From Luethyella okanaganae (GTDB lineage: Bacteria; Actinomycetota; Actinomycetes; Actinomycetales; Microbacteriaceae): DNA of 64,000 nucleotides. The notes beneath the pieces were generated by a model. It was not told the DNA's origin. It saw nothing but the letters and a program-made list of their open reading frames with translations, and made no database searches. Numbering within the stretch: the first letter of the stretch is position 1; each line of letters starts with the position of its first letter. Shown piece by piece: positions 1 through 8,324 of this stretch. The translations under genes and the position numbers were made by a program. The DNA is taken from contig NZ_JBHSTP010000001.1 in the NCBI RefSeq assembly GCF_042660285.1, positions 496,001 to 560,000 of the forward strand, given 5' to 3'.

Positions 1-612
1 CGGCTCGCCCCCGACGTCACACTGCTCCCGGGAACGCAGATCCTCGGTGCGACCGTGGTCGAGACCGGCGCGGTGATCGGCCCTGACACGACGCTGCTCG
101 ATTGCGAGGTGGGCGAGAACGCCACCGTCAAGCGCACCGACGGCACCCTCGCGGTGATCGGCGCAGGCGCATCCGTCGGCCCCTTCTCCTATCTGCGCCC
201 GGGCACCCTGCTCGGCGCGAACGGCAAGATCGGCACTTTCGTCGAGACCAAGAACGCCAGGATCGGCGACGGCAGCAAGGTTCCGCACTTGAGCTATGTC
301 GGCGATGCGACGATCGGCGAGCAGTCGAACATCGGCGCAGGCTCGATCTTCGCCAACTACGACGGGGCGAAGAAGCATTCGTCCGAGATCGGCTCGCACG
401 TGCGTACCGGGTCTCACGGGGTCTTCGTAGCGCCGATTAGGATTGGGGACGGAGCGTACACGGGTGCCGGCGCGGTCATCCGCAAGGATGTCCCGCCCGG
501 AGCCCTCGCCATCACCGTCGCCCCGCAACGAAACATGGACGGCTGGGTGCATGCCAACCGTCCAGGAACAGCAGCAGACCACGCTGCCGAGGCCGCCGGA
601 CAGGCGGAATAG
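1..612 (+). CDS. glmU: GlmU C-terminal part (5' end outside window)
   Basis: This is the acetyltransferase half of the bifunctional enzyme that acetylates glucosamine-1-phosphate and then forms UDP-GlcNAc for peptidoglycan precursors. The frame is open from base 1, so the uridyltransferase domain lies left of the window. The visible part is a left-handed beta-helix with repeated hexapeptide turns (IGAGASVG, IGDGSKV, IGEQSNIGAGS). The stretch VPHLSYVGDATIGEQSNIG matches the family's acetyltransferase site, where the His is catalytic, followed by the usual NYDG motif. It ends in an Ala-rich tail. The prs gene follows 41 bp later on the same strand, a common actinobacterial order. Confidence 0.95.
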   Translation, partial: RLAPDVTLLPGTQILGATVVETGAVIGPDTTLLDCEVGENATVKRTDGTLAVIGAGASVGPFSYLRPGTLLGANGKIGTFVETKNARIGDGSKVPHLSYVGDATIGEQSNIGAGSIFANYDGAKKHSSEIGSHVRTGSHGVFVAPIRIGDGAYTGAGAVIRKDVPPGALAITVAPQRNMDGWVHANRPGTAADHAAEAAGQAE

Positions 613-653
613 AGACCCGAGCGGCTTCGGCCGTCGAGGAGAGCGGAGACCAC

Positions 654-1631
654 GTGTCCGGAATCAAGATCACCGGCGAAAAACGACTCGTTCTCGTCGC
701 TGGCCGCGCTCATCCGCAGCTCGCGCTCGACATCGCCGAGGAACTTGGCTCCGAGCTGGTGCCGACGGACGCCCGCACCTTCGCCAATGGCGAGCTCTAT
801 GCGCGTTACGACGAGAGCGTGCGTGGTTGTGACGCGTTCGTCATCCAGTCGCACTCGGCGCCCATCAACGAGTGGCTCATGGAGCAGCTCATCATGGTCG
901 ACGCGCTCAAGCGCGCCTCGGCCAAGCGCATCACCGTCGTCGCCCCGTTCTACCCGTACGCCCGTCAAGACAAGAAGGGCCGCGGCCGTGAGCCCATCTC
1001 GGCCCGCCTTGTCGCCGATCTGTTCAAGGCGGCCGGTGCCGACCGCATCATGTCGATCGATCTGCACGCCGCCCAGATCCAGGGGTTCTTCGACGGTCCG
1101 GTCGACCACCTCTTCGCCATGCCCGTGCTGCTCGAGCACTTCCGGTCGAAGCTCGACCCCGAGACGCTCACCGTCGTCTCGCCAGACATGGGGCGGGTGC
1201 GCGTCGCCGACATCTGGAGCGACAAGCTCGGTGTTCCGCTCGCTATCATCCACAAGCGCCGCGATCCGCTCGTTCCGAACCAGGTCTCCGTGCACGAGAT
1301 CGTCGGCGAGGTGAGCGGGCGGGTCTGCCTGCTGGTCGACGACCTCATCGACACGGGACGCACCATCGTCAAGGCCGCTGAGGCGCTCAAGAAGGCTGGC
1401 GCGATCGGCGTCGTCGTCGCTGCGACGCACGCGGTGTTCAGCGACCCGGCCGTCGAACTGCTTCAGGGCGACGCGATCAACTCGGTGGTCGTCACCGACA
1501 CGCTGCCGCTGCCGCCCGAGAAGCACTTCGAGAAGCTCACCGTCCTGCCCATCGCACCACTGCTCGCGCGAGCGATCCACGAGGTCTTCGACGACGGCTC
1601 GGTCACCTCGATGTTCGACGGCGCGGCATAA
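654..1631 (+). CDS. prs: Ribose-phosphate pyrophosphokinase
   Basis: This 325-residue enzyme makes PRPP from ribose-5-phosphate and ATP for nucleotide, His and Trp synthesis. Visible signatures are PFYPYARQDKK (PRPP synthetase signature), VVSPDMGRVRVA and the PRPP-binding loop LLVDDLIDTGRT. Length is normal for class I enzymes (about 315-330). The GTG start at 654 is preceded by a purine-rich GAGGAGAGCGGAGA stretch. It lies directly downstream of glmU and is probably co-transcribed with it. Confidence 0.96.
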   Translation: MSGIKITGEKRLVLVAGRAHPQLALDIAEELGSELVPTDARTFANGELYARYDESVRGCDAFVIQSHSAPINEWLMEQLIMVDALKRASAKRITVVAPFYPYARQDKKGRGREPISARLVADLFKAAGADRIMSIDLHAAQIQGFFDGPVDHLFAMPVLLEHFRSKLDPETLTVVSPDMGRVRVADIWSDKLGVPLAIIHKRRDPLVPNQVSVHEIVGEVSGRVCLLVDDLIDTGRTIVKAAEALKKAGAIGVVVAATHAVFSDPAVELLQGDAINSVVVTDTLPLPPEKHFEKLTVLPIAPLLARAIHEVFDDGSVTSMFDGAA

Positions 1632-1692
1632 GAGACGCGTGCGAGCGTCGCTTCTGCCCCGGAGCATCGCGTCTCGACTAGTCTCTAACCCC

Positions 1693-2169
1693 ATGCCTCT
1701 CTCGTCGTCGACCCGCGCAGCGCTCGAGCGCCTGCTGTCCCTGGAGACCGCGGATGCCTCGGCCGACGGGCTCGAGCGCCTGCGTGCCATCCGCTCTCTG
1801 CAACTCGCACTGGATGCCGAGCCGGCGACCCTCTCCGCCGTCAGGGAGGCTCTCGCAGACGGCGCAGACTGGAACGAGATCGCCGAGGCCGCCGGTCTCA
1901 AGGCCGCCGCAGCCAAGAACCGCTGGTATGGCGGCGACGCCGAGATCGCGGCGAGGCGGGAGGCGAGCCGCAAGCGTTCGGCTCGGCCGAGCGCGAAGCC
2001 CACAGGACTTCCTGGGCTCTCGGTTGCCGAGGCAGCGGAGAGGCTCGGCGTCAGCGTGCAGGCCGTCTATCTGCGCGTGACGAGGGGAACCCTGCGGGCG
2101 GAGACCGTCGAGGTGCCGGATGGGCGCACGTACAAGCGCGTGTTCCTGTCGGAGGATGCCGCAGAGTGA
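1693..2169 (+). CDS. HTH (MerR/excisionase-like) domain protein of unknown function
   Basis: This 158-residue protein has not been assigned a function. The N-terminal half is helical and Ala-rich. Near residue 65 there is a weak HTH-like stretch (DWNEIAEAAGLKAAAAKNRW), and near residue 115 a second one (LSVAEAAERLGVSVQAVYLR) of the type found in excisionase or MerR-like DNA-binding domains. ATG 1693 is preferred over the upstream in-frame GTG because a TAGTCT element lies 8 bp before it, fitting a leaderless or very short leader. A 7-bp inverted repeat (GAGACGC/GCGTCTC, 1632-1675) separates it from prs and could be a weak terminator. DNA binding is inferred only from motif appearance. Confidence 0.7.
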   Translation: MPLSSSTRAALERLLSLETADASADGLERLRAIRSLQLALDAEPATLSAVREALADGADWNEIAEAAGLKAAAAKNRWYGGDAEIAARREASRKRSARPSAKPTGLPGLSVAEAAERLGVSVQAVYLRVTRGTLRAETVEVPDGRTYKRVFLSEDAAE

Positions 2170-2241
2170 GCGTCCTGACCGGAACTGCGGCGCCTGAGAT
2201 CGATCGGAAGGCCTCGGCTCCTCCCAGCCCGCGATCGAATG

Positions 2242-2607
2242 CTAGGCCTCGGCTGTGGGTCTCGCAGGAGGCTCCCTCGGCACGCTCGGAACGAGGCCCA
2301 GGGGGAGAAGGTAGCTCGAGACGCCGTTGCCACTGATCCAGTAGCACTGCCAGCCGGGACCGCCGGGGCCGAACAGCTCGAACCCGGCGGTCGAACCCGC
2401 GGCATCCTGTCGGTACACCGAGGTTGCGACCGCGCAGGCGCGGTTCGCGCTCGCCTGCGTGACGCTGAGGGTCGTGAGGATCGTCGGCAGGATGAGCGCT
2501 GTGAGGCCGAGCAGCACGACGAACCGGGTGATCCTGCGCATCCGCTCGCTGCGGAGAGGGCGGTGGTCGCCGTCGTCGGCCAGTTCGAGTTCGGGGTGTC
2601 CGGTCAC
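2242..2607 (-). CDS. Small membrane-anchored/secreted protein of unknown function
   Basis: This is a 121-residue protein with a charged N-terminus (GHPELELADDGDHRPLRSER), one hydrophobic segment at about residues 25-45 (FVVLLGLTALILPTILTTL) and a small extracytoplasmic domain with two Cys residues, one in GPGGPGWQCYWISGNG. The two cysteines could form a disulfide outside the membrane. The GTG start at 2607 lies 8 bp after the stop of the DUF202 gene, so it is the last gene of a three-gene reverse cluster. No family is recognised. Confidence 0.65.
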   Translation of the reverse strand: MTGHPELELADDGDHRPLRSERMRRITRFVVLLGLTALILPTILTTLSVTQASANRACAVATSVYRQDAAGSTAGFELFGPGGPGWQCYWISGNGVSSYLLPLGLVPSVPREPPARPTAEA

Positions 2608-2615
2608 GGCCGTGC

Positions 2616-2948
2616 TCAGTGCTCGTACAGTACGGACGCCACGCCCGCTGCGCACGCGAAGGTGGTGACGATGGCGGCGGCGAGCATCGCGCCCGCGTGT
2701 GGCCGCACCGGCACGTCGGTGCGCAGCAACTGGTGTCGGCGAACATTGCCGTAGACGACGGAGGCCGCGGCCGCCGCGAGCAGCAGAACCCCGACGACGA
2801 TGAAGGCGGTCGCTCCGCCGACGAGGCCGGCGCGCACCGAGAGCAGCGCGTTGACCGAGATGGCGAGTGCCGTGCGGCTCCAGGCCAGCGCCGTGCGCTC
2901 GGGCTGGAGACCCGGGTCGCGAGCAGGGGACGCCGTGGCCGAGGTCAT
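2616..2948 (-). CDS. DUF202 family membrane protein
   Basis: This 110-residue protein has the DUF202 pattern: an N-terminal motif (LQPERTALAWSRTALAI) followed by three hydrophobic helices. Its ATG overlaps the stop of the upstream DUF202 gene (ATGA at 2945-2948), so translation is coupled. The two adjacent paralogues may form a hetero-oligomer in the membrane, which is inference. The biochemical role of DUF202 proteins is not established. Confidence 0.85.
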   Translation of the reverse strand: MTSATASPARDPGLQPERTALAWSRTALAISVNALLSVRAGLVGGATAFIVVGVLLLAAAAASVVYGNVRRHQLLRTDVPVRPHAGAMLAAAIVTTFACAAGVASVLYEH

Positions 2949-3298
2949 CCGATCACCATGAGCACGGCGATCACGGCCGCGACCAGCAGTGTGACGGCCG
3001 CGAGTCCCGGGATCATGACGCTGAACGGCAGTGGACCGTTGCGACGCATGGCGATCTCGTTCGCGCGCCATCGGGTGTATGCGATGACGCTCAGCACGGC
3101 CCCGATCACGCCGAGCGCGACGGCGAGGGCGACCACGACCCAACGCGGACCGAGGGCATGAGAGAACTGGTGCAGCAGCACGCCTCCGGCGAGCAGCGCG
3201 AGGGCGGTGCGGATCCAGGCCAGGAAGGTGCGCTCGTTCGCCAGCGTGAAGCGGTAGTCGGGCTCCTCGCCCTGCTCTCGCCACTTCGGAGTGTGCAT
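2945..3298 (-). CDS. DUF202 / YidH family membrane protein
   Basis: This 117-residue membrane protein has the family motif YRFTLANERTFLAWIRTALA followed by two or three transmembrane helices and a conserved RWRANEIAMRR loop between helices. ATG 3298 is chosen over an upstream in-frame start because a GAGGAG ribosome-binding site lies about 10 bp before it. It is first in a reverse three-gene cluster (DUF202, DUF202, small membrane protein) and is divergent from the APC permease gene. Confidence 0.88.
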   Translation of the reverse strand: MHTPKWREQGEEPDYRFTLANERTFLAWIRTALALLAGGVLLHQFSHALGPRWVVVALAVALGVIGAVLSVIAYTRWRANEIAMRRNGPLPFSVMIPGLAAVTLLVAAVIAVLMVIG

Positions 3299-3383
3299 GG
3301 TGCCGCCGTTCTCCTCGGGATGTCGTTCCAGTATTCCCGACGAACGACGATTGCCGTTCATCCGCGCTCGCTAACATCGACGG

Positions 3384-4631
3384 GTGCCAACACTGCGACG
3401 CCGTCTCGGCATCGGCCATGCGATCGTCGTCGGCCTCGCCTCGATGATCGGGGCCGGCGTGTTCTACGTATGGGCGCCGGCCGCGGGCGTCGCGGGTTCC
3501 GGCTACCTCGTCGGCCTCGTGATCGCCGGTCTCATCGCCTCGCTCAACGCCCTCAGCTCGGCTCAGCTCGCGATGGCCTATCCCATGTCGGGCGGAGCCT
3601 ACGCCTTCGGCCGGGCGACGATCGGGGAGTGGTGGGGATTCTCGGCCGGGTGGCTCTTCCTCGCCGGCAAGACGGCGTCGGCTGGTGCGATCGCTCTCAT
3701 CGCGGGCAGCTACCTGTGGCCGGATCAGGCGAGGACGGTGGCCGTGGCCGCGATCGTCGTGCTCGGAGCGGGCAATCTGGCCGGCATCCGCAGCACGGCG
3801 CGAGTCAGCGTCGTCGTCGTCTTCGTCGTGCTCTCCGGCCTCGCCGCGCTGCTCGGAGCCGTCGTGCTCGGCGGGGGGAGCGCATATTCGGGGATCGAGC
3901 TGTCGACCGCGTTGGACGCAGGCTGGTACGGCATCCTGCAATCGGCCGGTCTGTTGTTCTTCTGCTTCGCCGGGTATGCGCGGATGGCGACGCTCGGAGA
4001 GGAGGTCGTAGACCCTCGGCACACTCTGCCGCGGGCGATCGTCACAGCGCTCGCCGTCACCGTTGTGCTCTACGCCGTGATCGGGTTGCTCTGCGCGGCG
4101 GTGCTCGGTATCGACGCGCTCGCGGCCTCGACCTCACCCGTCGCTGACGTGGCGAGGAGCGCGCTGGGCGGCACGGGGTGGCCGGTGTTCGCGAGTGTCC
4201 TCGCCGCCGTCGCGAGCCTGGGGTCGCTCGTCGGAATCCTCGCCGGTCTCAGCCGCACGGGCCTCGCGATGGCGCGCGACGGCGAGTTGCCGGGGCCGTT
4301 GAGCCTCATCTCGGTCCGCACCCATGCGCCCATCGTCGCGGAGACGACCTTCGGTGTGCTCGCGATCCTCGGAGTCCTCGTGCTCGACCCGCGCCAACTC
4401 GTCGGGTTCTCGGCGTGCGCCGTGCTCGTCTACTATGCGATCGCGCACGTCGCAGCCCTGCGCCAGCCTCGCGCCGGACGGTGGTTGCACCCTGCCGTGC
4501 AGATCCTGGGGATGGCCGGATGCTCGGCACTGGCAGTCACCCTGCCGTGGCAGGCCGTGCTGGGGGCGGGCGGTGTGCTCGCGCTCGGGCTCGCCGCGCG
4601 CGGCATCCGCCTCGCCCTGTCGCGGAGCTAG
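3384..4631 (+). CDS. APC superfamily amino acid permease
   Basis: This 415-residue inner membrane transporter has about 12 hydrophobic segments and the APC N-terminal signature GLASMIGAGVFYVWAPAAG (helix 1), then a SGGAYAFGRATIGEWWGF loop and a SRTGLAMARDGELP motif typical of amino acid/polyamine permeases. The substrate cannot be read from sequence. The GTG start at 3384 sits 6 bp after a TAACAT -10 element (3372-3377), so the mRNA is probably leaderless. Its TAG stop shares the tetranucleotide CTAG (4628-4631) with the TAG stop of the convergent gnd gene. Confidence 0.88.
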   Translation: MPTLRRRLGIGHAIVVGLASMIGAGVFYVWAPAAGVAGSGYLVGLVIAGLIASLNALSSAQLAMAYPMSGGAYAFGRATIGEWWGFSAGWLFLAGKTASAGAIALIAGSYLWPDQARTVAVAAIVVLGAGNLAGIRSTARVSVVVVFVVLSGLAALLGAVVLGGGSAYSGIELSTALDAGWYGILQSAGLLFFCFAGYARMATLGEEVVDPRHTLPRAIVTALAVTVVLYAVIGLLCAAVLGIDALAASTSPVADVARSALGGTGWPVFASVLAAVASLGSLVGILAGLSRTGLAMARDGELPGPLSLISVRTHAPIVAETTFGVLAILGVLVLDPRQLVGFSACAVLVYYAIAHVAALRQPRAGRWLHPAVQILGMAGCSALAVTLPWQAVLGAGGVLALGLAARGIRLALSRS

Positions 4632-6088
4632 TGGCTCGAACCGGCTGACCCGATCTCACTGCGGTCGCCGGACCACAGCGTGTGGAAGGTGCCCTCGGCA
4701 TCCACGCGCTTGTAGGTGTGGGCGCCGAAGAAGTCGCGCTGGCCCTGTACGAGGGCGGCGGGGAGCCGTTCGGCGCGGAGGCCGTCGTAATAGGAGAGCG
4801 ACGACGAGAACGCGGGTGCGGGCACGCCGGCTTCGGCCGCCACCACGACGACACGGCGCCAGGCGGCCTGGGTGCGGATCACGGCGTCGCGGAAATAGGG
4901 CGCGGCGAGCAGCGTCATGAGGGAGTCGTCGGCGCGGTAGGCGTCGGTGATGCGATTGAGGAACTGGGCGCGGATGATGCAGCCGCCGCGCCAGATCTTC
5001 GCGATCTCCCCCTTGTCGATGTTCCAGCCGTACTCCTTCGCGCCGGCGACGATGGCGTCGAAACCCTGCGAGTACGCGACGATCTTCGAGGCGTAGAGCG
5101 CCTGCCGGACGGCCTCGACGAAGGCAGGAACGTCGTCGATGGTGACCGTCGTGTTCGGACCGGGCAGTTCACGGGCCGCGGCACGCTGCTCGGGGTGCGA
5201 GGACAGCGAGCGGGCGAACACGGCTTCGGCGATGCCGGACACGGGAACGCCGAGTGCGAGCGCATTCTGCACGGTCCACACCCCGGTGCCCTTGGATCCG
5301 GCCTGGTCGAGGACGATGTCGACGAAGGGCCTGCCCGTCTTCGCGTCGACCTGCCTGAGCACTTCGGCGGTGATCTCGATCAGATAGGACTCGAGCTCGC
5401 CCCGGTTCCACTCGGTGAAGACCTCGGCGATCTCGGTCGGGGTGAGCCCGCCGACTCGGTGGAGGAGGTCGTAGGCCTCTGCGATGAGCTGCATGTCGGC
5501 GTATTCGATGCCGTTGTGGATCATCTTGACGAAGTGGCCGGCGCCGTCGGTACCCACATGGGTCACGCACGGTTCGCCCTCTGCGACGGCTGCTATCGAG
5601 GCGAGGATCGGCCCGAGCGTCTCGTAGGCTTCGGCGGAACCGCCCGGCATGATCGATGGTCCGAGCAATGCTCCCTCTTCGCCGCCGGAGATACCGGCTC
5701 CGACGAAGTTGATGCCCGTCTCCCGTACCGCCTTCTCGCGACGGATCGTGTCGGTGAACAGGGCGTTGCCGCCATCGACGATGATGTCGCCGGACTCGAA
5801 ACGCTCCGTGAGCTGGTCGATGACGGCGTCCGTTCCGGCACCGGCCTGGACCATGATGATGGCCGTGCGCGGCTTGGCGAGCGAAGCAACGAACTCGTCG
5901 ATCGTCTCGGCGGCCACGAACCCGGCTTCTGGGTGCTCTGCCACGAGCGTGCGTGTGCGTTCGGGGGAGCGGTTGAACACGGCGACCGTGTTTCCGGCAC
6001 GACTGGCGAGGTTGCGGGCGAGGTTCGAGCCCATCACCGCCAGTCCGACGACACCGATGTTTGCACGTGCTTCGCGGCTGTCCGCCAT
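4628..6088 (-). CDS. gnd: 6-phosphogluconate dehydrogenase, decarboxylating
   Basis: This 486-residue cytosolic enzyme of the oxidative pentose phosphate pathway converts 6-phosphogluconate to ribulose-5-phosphate and CO2 with reduction of NADP. Visible are the Rossmann motif GLAVMGSNLARNLA, VDGGNALFTDT, the substrate-binding GISGGEEGALLGPSIMPGG and the catalytic region HFVKMIHNGIEYADMQL. ATG 6088 is preferred to upstream starts because AAGGAGG lies 5 bp before it. It is divergent from gntK, so product and producer of 6-phosphogluconate sit side by side and may share control. Confidence 0.96.
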   Translation of the reverse strand: MADSREARANIGVVGLAVMGSNLARNLASRAGNTVAVFNRSPERTRTLVAEHPEAGFVAAETIDEFVASLAKPRTAIIMVQAGAGTDAVIDQLTERFESGDIIVDGGNALFTDTIRREKAVRETGINFVGAGISGGEEGALLGPSIMPGGSAEAYETLGPILASIAAVAEGEPCVTHVGTDGAGHFVKMIHNGIEYADMQLIAEAYDLLHRVGGLTPTEIAEVFTEWNRGELESYLIEITAEVLRQVDAKTGRPFVDIVLDQAGSKGTGVWTVQNALALGVPVSGIAEAVFARSLSSHPEQRAAARELPGPNTTVTIDDVPAFVEAVRQALYASKIVAYSQGFDAIVAGAKEYGWNIDKGEIAKIWRGGCIIRAQFLNRITDAYRADDSLMTLLAAPYFRDAVIRTQAAWRRVVVVAAEAGVPAPAFSSSLSYYDGLRAERLPAALVQGQRDFFGAHTYKRVDAEGTFHTLWSGDRSEIGSAGSSH

Positions 6089-6205
6089 TTTGCCTCCTTG
6101 CCGCGGGCGCAGGCGCGACCGGGTCACTTCGTTTGGGTGTGAGACCAAGGGTAGCCTCCCAGGCCCCTCCGTGACGTTCCGGGGCGACATGCCGCGGGCG
6201 CTGCC

Positions 6206-6310
6206 TTGACACATTCGATATCCGTCATTATTGTAACTGAAATAAATCTGATTTATAGACGCAAAATACATTTGGAATCAGATGTAATGATGCGTCTGAG
6301 GAGTTTTCGT
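6206..6310 (+). promoter_or_regulatory. Probable gntK promoter with two operator-like sites
   Basis: This is an AT-rich stretch in otherwise GC-rich DNA. TTGACA (6206-6211) and TATTGT (6229-6234) are spaced 17 bp apart, a plausible -35/-10 pair. Downstream is a perfect 7-1-7 palindrome ATAAATC-T-GATTTAT (6242-6256). Its core ATCTGATT (6246-6253) recurs inverted as AATCAGAT at 6276-6283, with centres 30 bp (about three helical turns) apart. The likely ligand is the GntR-FCD regulator encoded at 8325-9041, which is inference from the neighbourhood. Confidence 0.55.
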
Positions 6311-6838
6311 ATGGTGTCAATGCCGCCCGCCGTCATTCCGCCGCTCGTTGTCATGGGGGTGCAGGGATCGGGCAAGACCACGGTCGGCCGTGCGCTCGCC
6401 GTGCGCCTCGGCGTCGCATTCATCGATGGCGACGAGCTGCACTCGCCGGAGAGCAAGACGAAGATGGCCGCGGGCTATGCGCTGAGCGACGCCGATCGTG
6501 AACCGTGGCTGCGTGCGATCGGGGCCGTGATCGGCAATGCCGTCGTGCACGGCGGCTCCGTCGTGGTAGCGTGCTCTGCGCTGAAGCGCAGCTACCGCGC
6601 ACTCATCCGCGCCGCCGCACCGGAGACACGATTCGTGCACCTCGACGGCGCGCGCGGCCTCATCGCCGAGCGGCTGAGTATGCGGCGGCACGAGTACATG
6701 CCGCCGACGCTGCTCGACTCGCAGTTCATGACGCTCGAACCGCTCGACGCCGACGAGCCCGGCGTGCGCATCGACCTTGCCAAGACCCCGGAGGAGATCG
6801 TCGCCGACGTCGCCGCGCTCTTCGGCGATACCCTCTAG
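6311..6838 (+). CDS. gntK: Gluconokinase
   Basis: This 175-residue kinase phosphorylates D-gluconate to 6-phosphogluconate. A P-loop near the N-terminus (VMGVQGSGKTTVG) and the motifs IDGDELHSPESKTKMAAG, PWLRAI and CSALKRSYR are diagnostic of the GntK family, and the length is typical (about 165-180). ATG 6311 is chosen because GAGGAG lies 7 bp upstream; earlier in-frame starts run through the promoter region. It is followed by a gluconate permease gene and faces gnd, giving a complete uptake-phosphorylation-oxidation route. Confidence 0.95.
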   Translation: MVSMPPAVIPPLVVMGVQGSGKTTVGRALAVRLGVAFIDGDELHSPESKTKMAAGYALSDADREPWLRAIGAVIGNAVVHGGSVVVACSALKRSYRALIRAAAPETRFVHLDGARGLIAERLSMRRHEYMPPTLLDSQFMTLEPLDADEPGVRIDLAKTPEEIVADVAALFGDTL

Positions 6839-6872
6839 AACCGGGCCACCGCCCCCGCACGACAGGACAACG

Positions 6873-8276
6873 ATGACCGATCTCGAGCTGAACTGGACGC
6901 TCAGCATCCCCGGCCTCCTCGGCATCGCCGTGGCCGCCATCGCGGCATTGCTGCTGCTCATCATGAAGTTCCGCATCCATGCGTTCCTCGCTCTCATCAT
7001 CGTGAGCGTGCTCACGGCGATCGCGACGGGCATCCCCGCCGGTGGGCTCGTGCCGACGCTGCTTGCCGGCTTCGGCGGGACGCTCGCGAGCGTTGCGCTC
7101 CTCGTCGGCCTCGGCGCGATGCTCGGCCGCATGCTCGAGGTCAGCGGCGGAGCCGAGGTGCTGACGAACGCGCTCATCCGGATGTTCGGCGAGAAGCGCG
7201 CCCCACTCGCGCTGTCCGTCGCTTCGCTCATGTTCGGTTTCCCGATCTTCTTCGACGCGGGTCTCGTCGTCATGCTGCCGATCATCTTCACCATCGCGAG
7301 ACGGCTCGGCGGCTCACTGCTGTTCTACGCGTTCCCGGCTGCGACGGCGTTCTCCGTGATGCACATCTTCGTGCCGCCGCATCCCGGACCCGTAGCGGCG
7401 ACGGGATTGCTCGGAGCCGATATCGGACTCGTGCTCTTGCTCGGCCTCGTGGTCGCGATCCCCACCTGGTACGTCGTCGGCTATCTGTTCGGCCATGTCC
7501 TCGGCCGCCGTATCGACATCCCGGTCCCGACGATCCTCGACGCCGTCGTCGGTTCGAAGGAGGACGAGTTCCGCTCGACGCCGAAGCTCGGCACGATCGT
7601 CTTCCTGCTCCTGCTGCCGCTCGCGCTCGTCTTCCTCAACACCGGTCTCAACATGGCGGCGACCGTCGGGTTCGTCTCGCTCGACGACACATGGGTGCAG
7701 GCGCTGCGCCTTCTCGGCGAGACCCCGATAGCACTCCTCATTACCGTCCTCTTCGCCATGTGGCTGCTCGGCTGGCGCCAGAAGAAGAAGGCGACGCTCG
7801 TCGAGACCGTCGTCGACAGCGCGCTCGGTCCCGTCTGCACGATCATCCTCATCACCGGCGCCGGAGGCATGTTCGGCGGCGTGCTGCGCGCGAGCGGGAT
7901 CGGCACGGCCATCGCCGACTCCCTCGACGCGATCGGGCTGCCCGTCATCGTCGCAGGCTTCGTCATCGCCGCAGTCGTCCGCCTCGCCCAGGGGTCCGCG
8001 ACGGTCGCGCTCACCACCGCCGCAGCGCTCGTGCAGCCGGTCGTCATAGACAACCCAGCCTTCAACCCGGTCGAACTCGCCGCGATCGTCCTGAGCCTCG
8101 CAGCAGGCTCGGTGTTCGCCGGGCATGTCAACGACTCCGGGTTCTGGCTCGTCAGCCGGTTCTTCGGAATGGACACGAAGACGACCTTGAAGACCTGGAC
8201 CGTCGGGCAGGCGCTCGTCGGAACGATGGGCTTTGTGCTCGCCCTCGGCATCTACTTTCTCGCCGGCGTGTTCTAA
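6873..8276 (+). CDS. gntP: GntP family gluconate:H+ symporter
   Basis: This 467-residue integral membrane permease has about 12-14 hydrophobic segments. Family signatures are the FGFPIFFDAGLVVMLPI region and, near the C-terminus, GHVNDSGFWLVSRFFGM. It imports gluconate for the kinase encoded 34 bp upstream, with which it is probably co-transcribed. ATG 6873 follows a short AGGA element. The following regulator gene is on the opposite strand and ends 48 bp downstream. Confidence 0.93.
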   Translation: MTDLELNWTLSIPGLLGIAVAAIAALLLLIMKFRIHAFLALIIVSVLTAIATGIPAGGLVPTLLAGFGGTLASVALLVGLGAMLGRMLEVSGGAEVLTNALIRMFGEKRAPLALSVASLMFGFPIFFDAGLVVMLPIIFTIARRLGGSLLFYAFPAATAFSVMHIFVPPHPGPVAATGLLGADIGLVLLLGLVVAIPTWYVVGYLFGHVLGRRIDIPVPTILDAVVGSKEDEFRSTPKLGTIVFLLLLPLALVFLNTGLNMAATVGFVSLDDTWVQALRLLGETPIALLITVLFAMWLLGWRQKKKATLVETVVDSALGPVCTIILITGAGGMFGGVLRASGIGTAIADSLDAIGLPVIVAGFVIAAVVRLAQGSATVALTTAAALVQPVVIDNPAFNPVELAAIVLSLAAGSVFAGHVNDSGFWLVSRFFGMDTKTTLKTWTVGQALVGTMGFVLALGIYFLAGVF

Positions 8277-8324
8277 GGGGCAGGGCCTCGGTTGCTCGTC
8301 TTTCGACCTCGACGGCCGGTCCCG

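Noticed and set aside
414..2003. 529-residue reverse frame over the glmU end, prs and the HTH gene
   Set aside because: It is the mirror of well-supported forward genes; its composition (Arg/Asp/Glu/His runs) is typical of antisense GC-rich frames and no motif is seen.
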